A stretch of 64,000 nt of DNA, taken from positions 428,769 to 492,768 of the forward strand of contig NZ_JADZLT010000050.1 in NCBI RefSeq assembly GCF_015904235.1, written 5' to 3'. Origin of the DNA: Methylobrevis albus (GTDB taxonomy: Bacteria > Pseudomonadota > Alphaproteobacteria > Rhizobiales > Pleomorphomonadaceae). Under the pieces are notes generated by a model that did no database searches, had not been told where the DNA came from, and saw only the letters and a program-made list of their open reading frames with translations. The stretch's first letter is position 1. Every line of letters begins with the position of its first letter. The position numbers and the translations under genes are program-made. This document shows positions 34,565 through 43,582 of the stretch, in pieces.

Positions 34565-37342
34565 TCAGCGCCGCGGCAGCAGGCGCTGGTAGGCGAGGCC
34601 GATCAGGATCAGCACGCCGCCGAGGCCGATGAAGGAGAGCGCGCGCCAGGCGCCCGACAGGCCGGCGGCATCGACGAGGAACACCTTCAGCACCACGCCG
34701 ACCACGACCACCGCCGAGACCAGCCGCAGCGTGCGGCTCTGCCGCCAGCGGCCGAGCCCGAGCAGGACGACGCCGACGAGCAGCCAGACCGCCGAATAGG
34801 CCCAGAGCTCGGCATTGCCGACCTCGCCGAGGTCGAGGTGCGGGCGGTGGAAGCCGTGGCGGACCACGAGAGTGATCCAGGCGGCGCCGAGCAGCCCGGC
34901 GATCCAGCCGGCGGCCGAGACGAACCAGCCCGGCCGGCCGGCCCGCCGCGCCGCGCGGCGCAAAGCGAGCGCCCCGAGCGCGGGCGCGAGGTAGCCGAAG
35001 GCGAGCAGGTTGAACAACGGCGGGCCGCCGATCGGCTCGCCGGTGAAGACCGGGTTGGAGCCGACCAGCAGGCCGGCGCTGGCGAGGCCGAGGCCGAGCA
35101 CACCCGTCACCAGCGTCGCCCTGTCGAACACGGTGCTGCCGGTGGCGCCCGCCAGCCGCTGCACGCCGAGCGAGACGGCGAGCAGGGTGAGCGTCAGCAG
35201 CGCCTGTTCGGCAAGGCCGGAAACCGGGGCGGTGACGTCGCCGCCGGTCATGGCGTGGTGGATGACCAGCACCAGCGTCAGCGTGCCGAAGGTGACGGCG
35301 AGCGCTTCGAACACGTCGATGGCGAGGTCGCGGCCCGCGCCGGGCAGCCGGGTGCGAGCAAACAGCCGGGCGGCGAGGAAGAAGGCGGCGGCGGGCACGC
35401 CGTAGCCGTAGAGCAACCAGTTCAGCACCGGCGTCGTGCCGAGATCATCGCCGACGACGCGCGGATCAACAACGAAGCGCAGCACCACGACGGCGGCGAC
35501 GGCGACTGCGATCGGCCGCAGGCCGCGCACCGGGCGCAAGCTCGCGACATAGGCGATCGCCGGGGCGATCAGCGCCAGCGTCACCGTCAGCATGCCGCGC
35601 TCGAACAGGATGGTGGCGGCAACCGCCAGCGCGGCGATCGTCGCCACCGCATAGGCCGCCACCGCGCCGTCGGCGCCGAAGGCGCCGCGCGGCAGGCGGC
35701 GGATCAGCGCCTCGGTGAGGACGGCGAGCAGGCCGGCGAGCGCCAGGGCGGCGAGGCCGAAGCCGGGGCTGACGGTGAACTCGGCGACGCGCAGCCAGAC
35801 CGCGACGAGCAGGCCGAGCGGCGCAAAGCCGCCGAGCACGGCGAGCGGCGTGCGGCCGGTGGAGCGCAGCGCGCCGAGGAAGCCGGCGGCCCCGAAGGCG
35901 AGGCCCAGCACCACGGCGCTGCCGATCAGCCGGTCGAAGCCGGCGGTGCGCAGCAGCGCGGGCAACGTGTCGAGGGTCGGCGGACCGTTGATCGGGTCGC
36001 CGGCGAGCACGCCCCAGGGGATGTTCCAGCCGAGATGGGCAAGCACGACGAGGGCGAGCGCGGCAACGGCGGTCAGCCGCAGCGGCGGCCATTCATAGGC
36101 GACGGCGGCGAGACCCGCCGCCGTGACGATCAGCAGCACCAGTCCCTCGCTGCCATAGCCGAAGCCGGCGAGGTGCATCAGCGCAGGCAGCGCGAACAGG
36201 CCGAGCATGCCGGCACCGACGCGGTCGTGGCCGGCGGGCGGATCGCCCGGGCCGGCGGCATGGGTCGCGGCGGCGAAGGCGGTGACGGCGAGGGCGAAGG
36301 AGACGAGCAGGAAGCCGGCGACGATGGCCGGGTCTGGGCCGGCGCTGCTACCGGCGAGGATCATCAGCCACGACCAGCCGACGCTGCCGGCGACCGCCGT
36401 GACGGCGAGCCAGAGCCAGCCGCGCACCCGGGCGACGCCGAGCGCCGCCGCGGTGACCACGACGAGATAGATCGCGAGCGCGCCGAGTGCCGGCCGCGAC
36501 GAGGCGACGAGCAGCGGCGTCACATAGCTCGCGCCGAGCCCGAGGGCGGCGAGGCCGCGACCGTGCAGCACGGCGAGCGCCAGCGTCGCGAGCGCGATGG
36601 CAGCGAGCACGACGAACGCGGCCGTATCGCCGAGGAAGCCATAGACCGCGTAGGCCGCGAACACCGCGGCGAAGGCCGCGACGGTGCCGGCGGCGGTGAG
36701 CACGCCGGGGATATAGCCCGCGCGCTGGCCGGGGAGTGTGGCTTCGGAGGCGCCCTCGTCGGCCGGCAGCCGGCGGCGCAGCGCCTCGCCGGCGGCGAGC
36801 AGCAGCGCGGCGAAGCCGAGCCCGGCGAGGATGCGCGCGCCGGGGCCGAGCAGACCGGCCTCGATCGAATAGCGCACGAGGAAGATGCCGCCGAGGCCGA
36901 GCGCCAGCCCGCCGACCCACACCGCCCAGCGCGTGCCGATGATCTCCTCGAGGTTTTGCCGCGGCGGGCGGGGGGCGGGAGCGATGGTCGCCTCGGCGGC
37001 CGGATCGGCCGGCGGCTCGTCATGGGCAGCGGCGGCCGACTCGGGCGCGGCCGGCTCGGGTTCGGCGAGGGGCGGTTCGGCGAGAGGCGGCGGCGGCGCG
37101 GCAAAAGCGCCAGAAATCTGCCGGGGATCGGGGACGTCGGGGGCGCGCACGCCATCGACGGCGCCGGGCGCCGCGCTCGTCGTCCGCGCCGCCCCCATGT
37201 CGACGAGCGCTTCAAGCCGGGCTTCCAGCATCGCCACCCGCGCCGCCAGCTGCCGCGTGCGGCCGAAGGCGAGCATGCCGAGGATCGCGCCGACCAACAG
37301 GCTGAGCGCGATCAGCAGCGGGACGGCGATCAGGGCATCCAT
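34565..37342 (-). CDS. DUF2339 polytopic membrane protein
   Basis: A 925-residue protein with one N-terminal membrane segment and a short coiled coil ('R-V-A-M-L-E-A-R-L-E-A-L-V'). A Pro/Ala-rich linker spans about 55-125, followed by 'N-L-E-E-I-I-G-T-R-W-A-V-W-V-G-G', the conserved entry to the DUF2339 membrane domain. The remainder is a run of more than twenty hydrophobic helices. Function is unknown; the family is widespread in Gram-negatives. Its ATG overlaps the stop of the phosphatase gene (ATGA), so translation is coupled. Confidence 0.9.
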   Translation of the reverse strand: MDALIAVPLLIALSLLVGAILGMLAFGRTRQLAARVAMLEARLEALVDMGAARTTSAAPGAVDGVRAPDVPDPRQISGAFAAPPPPLAEPPLAEPEPAAPESAAAAHDEPPADPAAEATIAPAPRPPRQNLEEIIGTRWAVWVGGLALGLGGIFLVRYSIEAGLLGPGARILAGLGFAALLLAAGEALRRRLPADEGASEATLPGQRAGYIPGVLTAAGTVAAFAAVFAAYAVYGFLGDTAAFVVLAAIALATLALAVLHGRGLAALGLGASYVTPLLVASSRPALGALAIYLVVVTAAALGVARVRGWLWLAVTAVAGSVGWSWLMILAGSSAGPDPAIVAGFLLVSFALAVTAFAAATHAAGPGDPPAGHDRVGAGMLGLFALPALMHLAGFGYGSEGLVLLIVTAAGLAAVAYEWPPLRLTAVAALALVVLAHLGWNIPWGVLAGDPINGPPTLDTLPALLRTAGFDRLIGSAVVLGLAFGAAGFLGALRSTGRTPLAVLGGFAPLGLLVAVWLRVAEFTVSPGFGLAALALAGLLAVLTEALIRRLPRGAFGADGAVAAYAVATIAALAVAATILFERGMLTVTLALIAPAIAYVASLRPVRGLRPIAVAVAAVVVLRFVVDPRVVGDDLGTTPVLNWLLYGYGVPAAAFFLAARLFARTRLPGAGRDLAIDVFEALAVTFGTLTLVLVIHHAMTGGDVTAPVSGLAEQALLTLTLLAVSLGVQRLAGATGSTVFDRATLVTGVLGLGLASAGLLVGSNPVFTGEPIGGPPLFNLLAFGYLAPALGALALRRAARRAGRPGWFVSAAGWIAGLLGAAWITLVVRHGFHRPHLDLGEVGNAELWAYSAVWLLVGVVLLGLGRWRQSRTLRLVSAVVVVGVVLKVFLVDAAGLSGAWRALSFIGLGGVLILIGLAYQRLLPRR

Positions 37343-37866
37343 CAGCGGGCGGCTGCGGCGGTGCGGAAGGCGAGTTCGAAGGGGGTGCCCTCGTAGGCGT
37401 CGGCGCCGCGGCCGATCGCCTCGATCGCCCGGGTCATCCGCCCGCCGCGGCCGAGAATCTCGTCGGCGATGGCGACGAGACGGCGGTTCGGCGTCGCCGA
37501 GGGGGCGAGGCTGCGCAGCGTGGTGGCGAGTTCAGCCTCGTCGCGGTCGGGCTCCAGGGCGGCCACCGCGATGTAGGCGGCGGCCGTCGAGCGGCTGATG
37601 CCGGCATAGCAGTGCACCACCAGCGGCCCGGTGCGCGCCCAGCTTTCGAGATACTCGAGATAGGCCGCGACATGCGCCTCGCCCGGCGGGGTCATGCCCG
37701 GCGTCACCTCGACGATGTCGTTCATGGCGAGGAACAGGTGGCCGTCCCGCGCGAGACCGGCCGGAATGCGCATCGGCGTGCCGGCATTGACCAGCGAAAC
37801 CACGTGTTGCGCCCGGGTGCGGGTGACGGTTTCTTCGAGGCGGGCGAGCGAGCAGACGTGGATCAC
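37342..37866 (-). CDS. Tyrosine/dual-specificity phosphatase-family protein
   Basis: A 174-residue protein with the C-x5-R active loop 'V-H-C-Y-A-G-I-S-R-S' near residue 90 and a preceding Asp-rich 'M-N-D-I-V-E' near 48 that may carry the general acid. The fold and length fit small cytoplasmic dual-specificity-like phosphatases seen in alphaproteobacteria, whose substrate is unknown. The start is the GTG at 37866. The 3' end overlaps the DUF2339 gene by the ATGA arrangement, linking the two in one transcript. Upstream 37867-38366 is mostly a repeat element. Confidence 0.85.
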   Translation of the reverse strand: MIHVCSLARLEETVTRTRAQHVVSLVNAGTPMRIPAGLARDGHLFLAMNDIVEVTPGMTPPGEAHVAAYLEYLESWARTGPLVVHCYAGISRSTAAAYIAVAALEPDRDEAELATTLRSLAPSATPNRRLVAIADEILGRGGRMTRAIEAIGRGADAYEGTPFELAFRTAAAAR

Positions 37867-37980
37867 GGCAGGGGGACTCCGAGGCGGGACGATGTTCTCG
37901 CGCGGAGTTTAGGGCGAATTGCGGCGGGCTGGGAGGGGCGGTGGAATTTGGGGCGGGAAAGGTGGGGCTTTCAGGGGGCG

Positions 37981-38172
37981 TGCCGTTGTGTGAGGCCGGG
38001 CCCCCTCCCTGTCCCTCCCCCGCTTCGCAGGAGAGGGGACGAAGAAGGCTAGGGCGCCATACTCAACAGCTCTCCGGTTCGGCGCAGCCTTCGTCTTACG
38101 AAAGCCCCATCGCCCATCGTCCCCTCTCCTGCGAAGCGGGGGAGGGACAGGGAGGGGGGAGGCCACACGGCA
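37981..38172. mobile_element. MITE-like palindromic element, copy 1
   Basis: A 192-bp non-coding unit. Its perfect 40-bp inverted arms (38001-38040 and 38119-38158) contain 'TGTCCCTCCCCCGCTTCGCA' and its complement. Outer ends resemble 'TGCCGTGTGGCC'. The interior is related, in inverted orientation, to the interior of the copy at 53040-53227, including 'GCGCCGAACCG' and 'AGCTGTT'. No transposase is encoded, so if mobile it is non-autonomous. It fills much of the 500-bp gap 37867-38366, which holds no gene. Confidence 0.8.
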
Positions 38173-38366
38173 GGGCACTTGGCACGGGTATAGGCACTTC
38201 ACCCGGACAGCCGTGGGTCAAGCTTGGCAATGGCGGTGGAAAGGCGGTCGGGAGATCGGCGGGGTGCGATCGCCACCTCGCCGGGTTGCCGCACCGCTGG
38301 GCCGCTGCCCTGCCGTCGCGACCGTTCCGAAACAAGCGCAGGTCAACCAGCCCCGGCTCCCCCGCC

Positions 38367-38867
38367 CTACTCCGCGACCATCACCGGCCGCTCCACCGAA
38401 CAAATCACGCAGGCGACGCCGGTGCACATGCGGCAGATGCGCAAGGGGTCGATGCCGGCTTCGACCTTGGTTTCCAGCATCTGGTCGATCATGGCGAGGA
38501 AGGCCTCGCGCTGGTCGCCGGGAATGTGGGCGAGGAAGCTGCGGGCGGCCTGCAGGCGCTTTTCCTGCAGCGTGCCGGCGCGGCGCTTGCCGCGGGAGGT
38601 GAGCTCGACCATGACCTCGCGGCCGACGCGGCGCTGGCGCCGCACCAGCCAGTCCTTCTCCAGCCGGTCGACGAGGCGGACGGCGGCGGAATGGGTGAGG
38701 CCGACGATGCCGGCGACATCGCCGATCGCCATCGGGCCGCGCACCTTCAGCGAGATCAGCGCGGCCATCGCCGACGGGGACAGTTCCTCGGTGTCGGCGC
38801 CGATCGCATCGACGACGGCGAAGGCGAGGGTTGCGAGCTTGTTGGACACGACATCGGCTTCGTCCAT
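38367..38867 (-). CDS. MarR-family transcriptional regulator with C-terminal Cys cluster
   Basis: A 166-residue winged-helix protein. 'L-S-P-S-A-M-A-A-L-I-S-L' near residue 28, 'I-G-D-V-A-G-I-V-G-L-T-H-S' near 48 and 'R-L-V-D-R-L-E-K-D-W-L-V-R' near 63 form the helix-turn-helix, followed by the wing 'R-V-G-R-E-V-M-V-E-L-T'. The tail 'C-R-M-C-T-G-V-A-C-V-I-C' near residues 146-157 has four cysteines as CxxC-x4-CxxC, which is unusual for MarR and could bind metal or sense redox. It lies 33 bp downstream of a GNAT gene on the same strand and may regulate it. Confidence 0.88.
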   Translation of the reverse strand: MDEADVVSNKLATLAFAVVDAIGADTEELSPSAMAALISLKVRGPMAIGDVAGIVGLTHSAAVRLVDRLEKDWLVRRQRRVGREVMVELTSRGKRRAGTLQEKRLQAARSFLAHIPGDQREAFLAMIDQMLETKVEAGIDPLRICRMCTGVACVICSVERPVMVAE

Positions 38868-38900
38868 CTTCGACCCCCGCCCGCTCGGGCGCGATCGAGA

Positions 38901-39449
38901 TCAGTCGCGCCGTGGCAGTCTCAGCTGCATGAAAACCAGATCAAGATACCGACCGAACTTCTGGCCAACCTCGGGCATCCGGCCCGTTTCGGCGAAACCC
39001 GCCGCCGCATGCAGCGCGATCGAGGCGCCGTTGCCGGCCTCGATGCCTGCGATCAGAACGTGCACGCCCCGCGCGGTCGCCTCATCAATGAGCGCCCGCA
39101 GCAGGCGGCGTCCCACCCCGCGGCCCCGCGCCGTCGCCGCCACGTAGACCGAGAGCTCGCGCGAACCGCGAAAACCCTCGAACGGCCGGAAAGGACCGTA
39201 GCTGGCGTAGCCTAGGACGGTATCGTTGTGCGTTGCAACAAGAACCGGGCATCCGAGCGACATGCGAGAGTCATACCAGCCCTGCCGTTCTGCGAGGTCG
39301 ACCGTGTTGTCGTTCCAGATCGCCGTCGTGTTGACCACCGCGTCGTTGTAGATCGCGAGGATGTCGCCGAGGTCGGCCGGCGCGGCGTGGCGCACGGCGA
39401 CCGCGTCGGCGGCCGGGTCGGAAGCGGTCGTGGTGGCGGGCTGGGTCAT
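38901..39449 (-). CDS. GNAT-family N-acetyltransferase (phosphinothricin acetyltransferase-like)
   Basis: A 182-residue protein of the PAT/YncA-type acetyltransferase group. 'I-Y-N-D-A-V-V-N-T-T-A-I-W' near residue 32 is the substrate-side signature. 'R-G-R-G-V-G-R-R-L-L' near 108 is the acetyl-CoA pyrophosphate loop, and 'N-G-A-S-I-A-L-H-A-A-A-G-F' near 140 follows. Members acetylate phosphinothricin, methionine sulfoximine or other small amines; the natural substrate is unknown. The MarR regulator follows immediately downstream, so the two likely form a resistance-type unit. Confidence 0.9.
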   Translation of the reverse strand: MTQPATTTASDPAADAVAVRHAAPADLGDILAIYNDAVVNTTAIWNDNTVDLAERQGWYDSRMSLGCPVLVATHNDTVLGYASYGPFRPFEGFRGSRELSVYVAATARGRGVGRRLLRALIDEATARGVHVLIAGIEAGNGASIALHAAAGFAETGRMPEVGQKFGRYLDLVFMQLRLPRRD

Positions 39450-39488
39450 CTGGTCCGGTTCCGGTGCGGGTAATCAGGGATCAGGAGA

Positions 39489-40049
39489 TCAGGAAATCAG
39501 GGGCTTATAGAAGAAGGTCGCCGACGCAATGACGCCGGCGGGCGTGAAAGAGTGGCCGGGCACGGTGCCGAAGGGGATCCAGCCCGCGGCGCGGTAGAGC
39601 GCATCGCCGGCGCTGCCGGCCTCGGTGTCGAGGAGGAGCAGCGTCAGCCCCGCCGCACGCGCCGCGTCTTCGGCGGCGGCGAGCAGCTTCGCGCCGAGGC
39701 CGCGCCGGCGCATCGACGCGTGCACCAGCATCTTGCCGATCTCGCCGCGGAACGGCGCGTTCGGCTGCGGCGCGAAGCTGAGCACGACGCAGCCGGCGAG
39801 GTCGCCACCCACCTCGGCGACGAAGATGCGCCGCGCCCCGGTCATGACCTCCGGCAACTGCCGCCGCCAGAAGTCTTCCCCGTCCGCCTGGCCGAAACCG
39901 GCCATGAAGTTCACCGAGGCGCCGCTCGCCACCGCGTCGACCAGCAGCGCCGCAAGCCGCGGCACCGCGGCCACGGCCTCGTCCGGGCCGAGGCAGCGCA
40001 CGGCCGGCTCACGCGTCGCTGCCCTACCCTGTTCGAGAACGTCCGTCAT
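39489..40049 (-). CDS. GNAT-family N-acetyltransferase
   Basis: A 186-residue single-domain acetyltransferase. The central strand 'G-C-V-V-L-S-F-A-P' near residue 88 is followed by 'I-G-K-M-L-V-H-A-S-M-R-R-R-G-L-G', the acetyl-CoA-binding region, then 'L-L-L-L-D-T-E-A-G' and 'Y-R-A-A-G-W-I'. This matches the general GNAT group that ends in an F-Y-K-P-L tail. It runs in the same direction as the neighbouring GNAT gene, 39 bp upstream of it, but the two are only distantly alike. Confidence 0.88.
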   Translation of the reverse strand: MTDVLEQGRAATREPAVRCLGPDEAVAAVPRLAALLVDAVASGASVNFMAGFGQADGEDFWRRQLPEVMTGARRIFVAEVGGDLAGCVVLSFAPQPNAPFRGEIGKMLVHASMRRRGLGAKLLAAAEDAARAAGLTLLLLDTEAGSAGDALYRAAGWIPFGTVPGHSFTPAGVIASATFFYKPLIS

Positions 40050-40164
40050 CGCGCTCCCCCTGTTGCATGTGCGAAGCGTAGAGCATGGACTCCGGCCGCA
40101 TCAACGATTCCAATGCCAATCGGCCGCGGATAAAGTTTCCTTAACCGACGGATCGAGTTTCCTT

Positions 40165-41085
40165 ATGGACTTCGACCAGTTGCGCACCTTCGACCGCGTC
40201 GTCCGCGACGGCAGCTTCACCAAGGCCGCCGCCCGGCTCGATGTGACGCAGGCGACGGTCTCGATGCGGATCCGGGCGCTGGAGACGACGCTCGGCGCCA
40301 GCCTGCTCACCCGCGGCCGCAACGTGGCGCTGACCGAGGCCGGAGCGACCTTCCTGCCCCTCGCGCGGCGCATGCTGGCGACCCGGATCGAGGGCGAGCA
40401 CGCGCTGCGCGGCGTCGACCGCGGCCGCCTCGCGGTGGCGACGCTGCGCAGCCTGGTCGAGCCGCTGGTGGCGGAACCGGCGGCGGATTTCGTCGCCGAC
40501 CATCCGCTGGTCGAGCTCGACGTCGAGGAAGGCAATCATCGCATGATCGCCGAGTGGCTGCACGACCGCCGGCTGGATCTCGCCGTGATGGGCTGGCCGA
40601 ACCTCGATCCGCTGCTCGACACGCTGTCGCCGCTGGCGATCTTCCGCGAGCGGGTGATCCTCGCCGCCGCGCCCGCGCTCGCCGAACGGATCGGGCCGGA
40701 CCCGACGCTGGAGCGGATCTTCGCCGCGGCGCCGCAGTTCCTGACCTTCTTCTGGTGGCAGGTGATGCCGGCGCCGATCGCCGCGCTGCGCTTTCGCGCC
40801 CGCGCCTCGTCGCAAATGCCCTATGCGCCGGGGCGGGCGCTGATCGACCGCGGCCTCGCCGTCGGCCACCTGCTCGAGACCTCGGTGCGCGGCGACGTGG
40901 CGCGCGGCGAACTCGTCGACCTCGCGCCCGTCGACATGCCGGCGGTGACGCGCGATTCCGCCCTCGTCGCCGGCAGCGCCGGCGTACTCGGCCGCCCGCT
41001 GGTCGCCGACCTCGCCGACCGGCTGATTCGATCGGCGGCGGAGATCGGGATGGCGGTGACGGACCTGCGCGAGGGGCGAGGGTGA
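40165..41085 (+). CDS. LysR-family transcriptional regulator
   Basis: A 306-residue regulator. The N-terminal HTH is 'F-D-R-V-V-R-D-G-S-F-T-K-A-A-A-R-L' then 'T-Q-A-T-V-S-M-R-I', followed by the linker 'L-T-R-G-R-N-V-A-L-T-E-A-G'. The effector domain starts near residue 90 ('G-R-L-A-V-A-T-L-R-S-L-V'). The DNA-binding half is highly typical; the inducer is unknown. It is divergent from the GNAT gene (starts 115 bp apart), so that promoter region is a candidate target. Confidence 0.93.
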   Translation: MDFDQLRTFDRVVRDGSFTKAAARLDVTQATVSMRIRALETTLGASLLTRGRNVALTEAGATFLPLARRMLATRIEGEHALRGVDRGRLAVATLRSLVEPLVAEPAADFVADHPLVELDVEEGNHRMIAEWLHDRRLDLAVMGWPNLDPLLDTLSPLAIFRERVILAAAPALAERIGPDPTLERIFAAAPQFLTFFWWQVMPAPIAALRFRARASSQMPYAPGRALIDRGLAVGHLLETSVRGDVARGELVDLAPVDMPAVTRDSALVAGSAGVLGRPLVADLADRLIRSAAEIGMAVTDLREGRG

Positions 41086-41202
41086 CGGGGGGGTATAACC
41101 GCCTCCCAAAATGCTGCGGGCTGGTCAATCTTTCGACGTGAAAGCATACTCGCCGAAATACTGCGGCGCCGATCCAACGTCGTCGCGGGACCGGGGGGTC
41201 TC

Positions 41203-41637
41203 ATGGTTTCGATCGTCATCAACTGGACCGACGAGTTCGATTTCGACGGGCTCAAGAAGGACAGGTATTCGACGGAACGCGGGGTCTACCAGATCATCGA
41301 GCGCGGCTTCGGCCGGCAAAAACTCATCTACATCGGCCTCGTCAAGGGCGTGACCCGCTCCTTCTACATGCGGATGAACGAACACCGGAAGGACTGGATC
41401 AACGGCTATTACTACTACAGATACTATGTGAAATTCGGCATCATCTCCCGGCTGGACCGGCGCAGCGTGACGGACGAGCTGATCGAGGACGCGGAGAGCG
41501 TGCTGATCTTCGAACATCAGCCGCCGCAGAACACCTCGAAGATACGGATTTGCCGCCTCGCCGCGGACCTTTCCATCGTGAACGAGAACCGCGGCCCCTT
41601 CCTCACCGACCGCCAGTTGCAGTACGCGACGCTGTGA
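41203..41637 (+). CDS. Stand-alone GIY-YIG-like domain protein
   Basis: A 144-residue protein with the main positions of the GIY-YIG nuclease fold. 'G-V-Y-Q-I' near residue 27 and 'I-Y-I-G' near 42 form the two strands. An Arg and His follow in 'F-Y-M-R-M-N-E-H-R-K' near 53-62, and a Glu and Asn occur later ('E-D-A-E-S-V-L-I-F-E-H' and 'P-Q-N-T-S-K'). Apart from that domain there is no DNA-binding partner, and the middle is Tyr-rich ('G-Y-Y-Y-Y-R-Y-Y'). Tyr, Lys and Ile are commoner than in neighbours. It could be a small accessory nuclease, or an inactive fold used for binding. It does not belong to an obvious operon. Confidence 0.7.
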   Translation: MVSIVINWTDEFDFDGLKKDRYSTERGVYQIIERGFGRQKLIYIGLVKGVTRSFYMRMNEHRKDWINGYYYYRYYVKFGIISRLDRRSVTDELIEDAESVLIFEHQPPQNTSKIRICRLAADLSIVNENRGPFLTDRQLQYATL

Positions 41638-41740
41638 GAGGCCGCGCCGACGGCCGAGCGGCACCGTCTGGGGCACCCTGCCGCCGCAAACGGCCGAAAT
41701 CCGCTTTGCGGTGCACATGGGCGGTGATATCTAGCCGGCC

Positions 41741-43546
41741 ATGACGACAGAGCCCATCGCCAACATCCGCAACTTCGCGATCATCGCGCACATCGACCAC
41801 GGCAAGTCGACGCTGGCCGACCGGTTGATCCAGTCGACCGGCGCGCTCAGCGAGCGCGAGATGACGAACCAGGTGCTCGACTCGATGGATATCGAGCGCG
41901 AGCGCGGCATCACCATCAAGGCGCAGACCGTCCGCCTCGTCTACACGGCGAAGGACGGCGAGGAATATATCCTCAACCTGATGGATACGCCCGGCCACGT
42001 CGACTTCGCCTACGAGGTGTCGCGGTCGCTGGCGGCCTGCGAGGGCTCGCTGCTGGTGGTCGACGCCTCGCAGGGCGTCGAGGCGCAGACGCTCGCCAAC
42101 GTCTACCAGGCGCTCGACAACAACCACGAGATCGTGCCGATCCTCAACAAGGTCGACCTGCCCGCCGCGGAACCTGCGCGGATCAAGCAGCAGATCGAGG
42201 AGGTGATCGGCCTCGACACCTCGGACGCGGTCGAGATCTCGGCGAAGACCGGCCTCAACATCGAGGGCGTGCTCGAAGCGATCGTCACAAGGCTGCCGCC
42301 GCCGAAGGGCGACCGCACCGCGCCGCTCAAAGCCATGCTGGTCGACAGCTGGTACGACGCCTATCTCGGCGTCATGGTGCTGGTGCGCATCATCGACGGC
42401 GAGCTGAAGAAGGGCCAGCGCATCAAGATGATGCGCACCGGCGCGGTGCACGAGGTCGAGCGCGTCGGTGTGATGAGCCCGAAGCTCATCGTCACCGACC
42501 GGCTCGGCGCCGGCGAGATCGGCGTCTTCACCGGCTCGATCAAGGAAGTCGCCGACACCGCCGTCGGCGACACCATCACCGACGAGCGCCGGCCGACCGC
42601 CGAGCCGCTGCCCGGCTTCCGCCCGGCGCAGCCCGTGGTGTTCTGCGGCCTGTTCCCGGTCGATGCCGCCGAGTTCGAGGACCTGCGCGCCGCGATGGGC
42701 AAGCTGCGGCTCAACGACGCCAGCTTCTCGTTCGAGATGGAGACCTCCGCGGCGCTCGGCTTCGGCTTCCGCTGCGGCTTCCTCGGCCTCTTGCATCTCG
42801 AGATCATCCAGGAGCGGCTCGAGCGCGAGTTCAACCTCGACCTGATCGCGACGGCGCCCTCGGTCATCTACAAGATCCAGATGACCAACGGCACCGAGAT
42901 CGACCTGCACAATCCGGCCGACATGCCGGACCCGGTGAAGATCGAGACGATCGCCGAGCCGTGGATCCGCGCCTCGATCATGACGCCGGACGAGCATCTC
43001 GGCGCGATCCTGAAGCTGTGTCAGGACCGCCGCGGCATCCAGGTCGACCTCAACTACGTCGGCAGCCGCGCCATGGTCACCTACGACCTGCCGCTGAACG
43101 AGGTGGTGTTCGACTTCTACGACCGGCTGAAGTCGATCTCGAAGGGCTACGCCTCGTTCGACTACCAGCTCACCGACTACCGCGAGGGCGACCTCGTCAA
43201 GATGCAGATCCTCGTCAACGCCGAGCCGGTCGACGCGCTGTCGATCCTCGTGCACCGCTCCGCCGCCGAGCGGCGCGGGCGGGCGATGTGCGAGAAGCTG
43301 AAGGACCTGATCCCGCAGCACATGTTCCAGATCCCGATCCAGGCGGCGCTCGGCGGGCGCATCATCGCCCGCGAGACGGTGAAGGCGCTGCGCAAAGACG
43401 TCACCGCCAAGTGCTACGGCGGCGACGTCACCCGCAAGCGCAAGCTTCTGGAAAAGCAGAAGGAAGGCAAGAAGCGCATGCGGCAGTTCGGCAAGGTCGA
43501 AATCCCGCAGGAAGCCTTCATCGCTGCGCTGAAGATGGAAGACTGA
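41741..43546 (+). CDS. lepA: Elongation factor 4 (LepA)
   Basis: A 601-residue translational GTPase that acts on stalled or mis-translocated ribosomes. G1 'A-H-I-D-H-G-K-S-T' spans residues 16-24, G2 'E-R-G-I-T-I-K' follows near 53, G3 is 'D-T-P-G-H' near 80 and G4 'N-K-V-D' near 131. Domains II-V and the LepA-specific C-terminal '[14 protein letters not shown]' near 560 are intact, so it is LepA and not EF-G. Length is normal. It stands alone, convergent with the protease gene 36 bp away. Confidence 0.97.
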   Translation: MTTEPIANIRNFAIIAHIDHGKSTLADRLIQSTGALSEREMTNQVLDSMDIERERGITIKAQTVRLVYTAKDGEEYILNLMDTPGHVDFAYEVSRSLAACEGSLLVVDASQGVEAQTLANVYQALDNNHEIVPILNKVDLPAAEPARIKQQIEEVIGLDTSDAVEISAKTGLNIEGVLEAIVTRLPPPKGDRTAPLKAMLVDSWYDAYLGVMVLVRIIDGELKKGQRIKMMRTGAVHEVERVGVMSPKLIVTDRLGAGEIGVFTGSIKEVADTAVGDTITDERRPTAEPLPGFRPAQPVVFCGLFPVDAAEFEDLRAAMGKLRLNDASFSFEMETSAALGFGFRCGFLGLLHLEIIQERLEREFNLDLIATAPSVIYKIQMTNGTEIDLHNPADMPDPVKIETIAEPWIRASIMTPDEHLGAILKLCQDRRGIQVDLNYVGSRAMVTYDLPLNEVVFDFYDRLKSISKGYASFDYQLTDYREGDLVKMQILVNAEPVDALSILVHRSAAERRGRAMCEKLKDLIPQHMFQIPIQAALGGRIIARETVKALRKDVTAKCYGGDVTRKRKLLEKQKEGKKRMRQFGKVEIPQEAFIAALKMED

Positions 43547-43582
43547 GACGCGTTTCCGGTCGGCCCCCGGGAGCCGGGCGCC

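Noticed and set aside
34316..37396. 1026-codon plus-strand open frame opposite the DUF2339 gene
   Set aside because: It is an antisense frame of a GC-rich coding region; its product is Arg/Gly/Glu low-complexity, while the minus strand encodes a family-typical protein.
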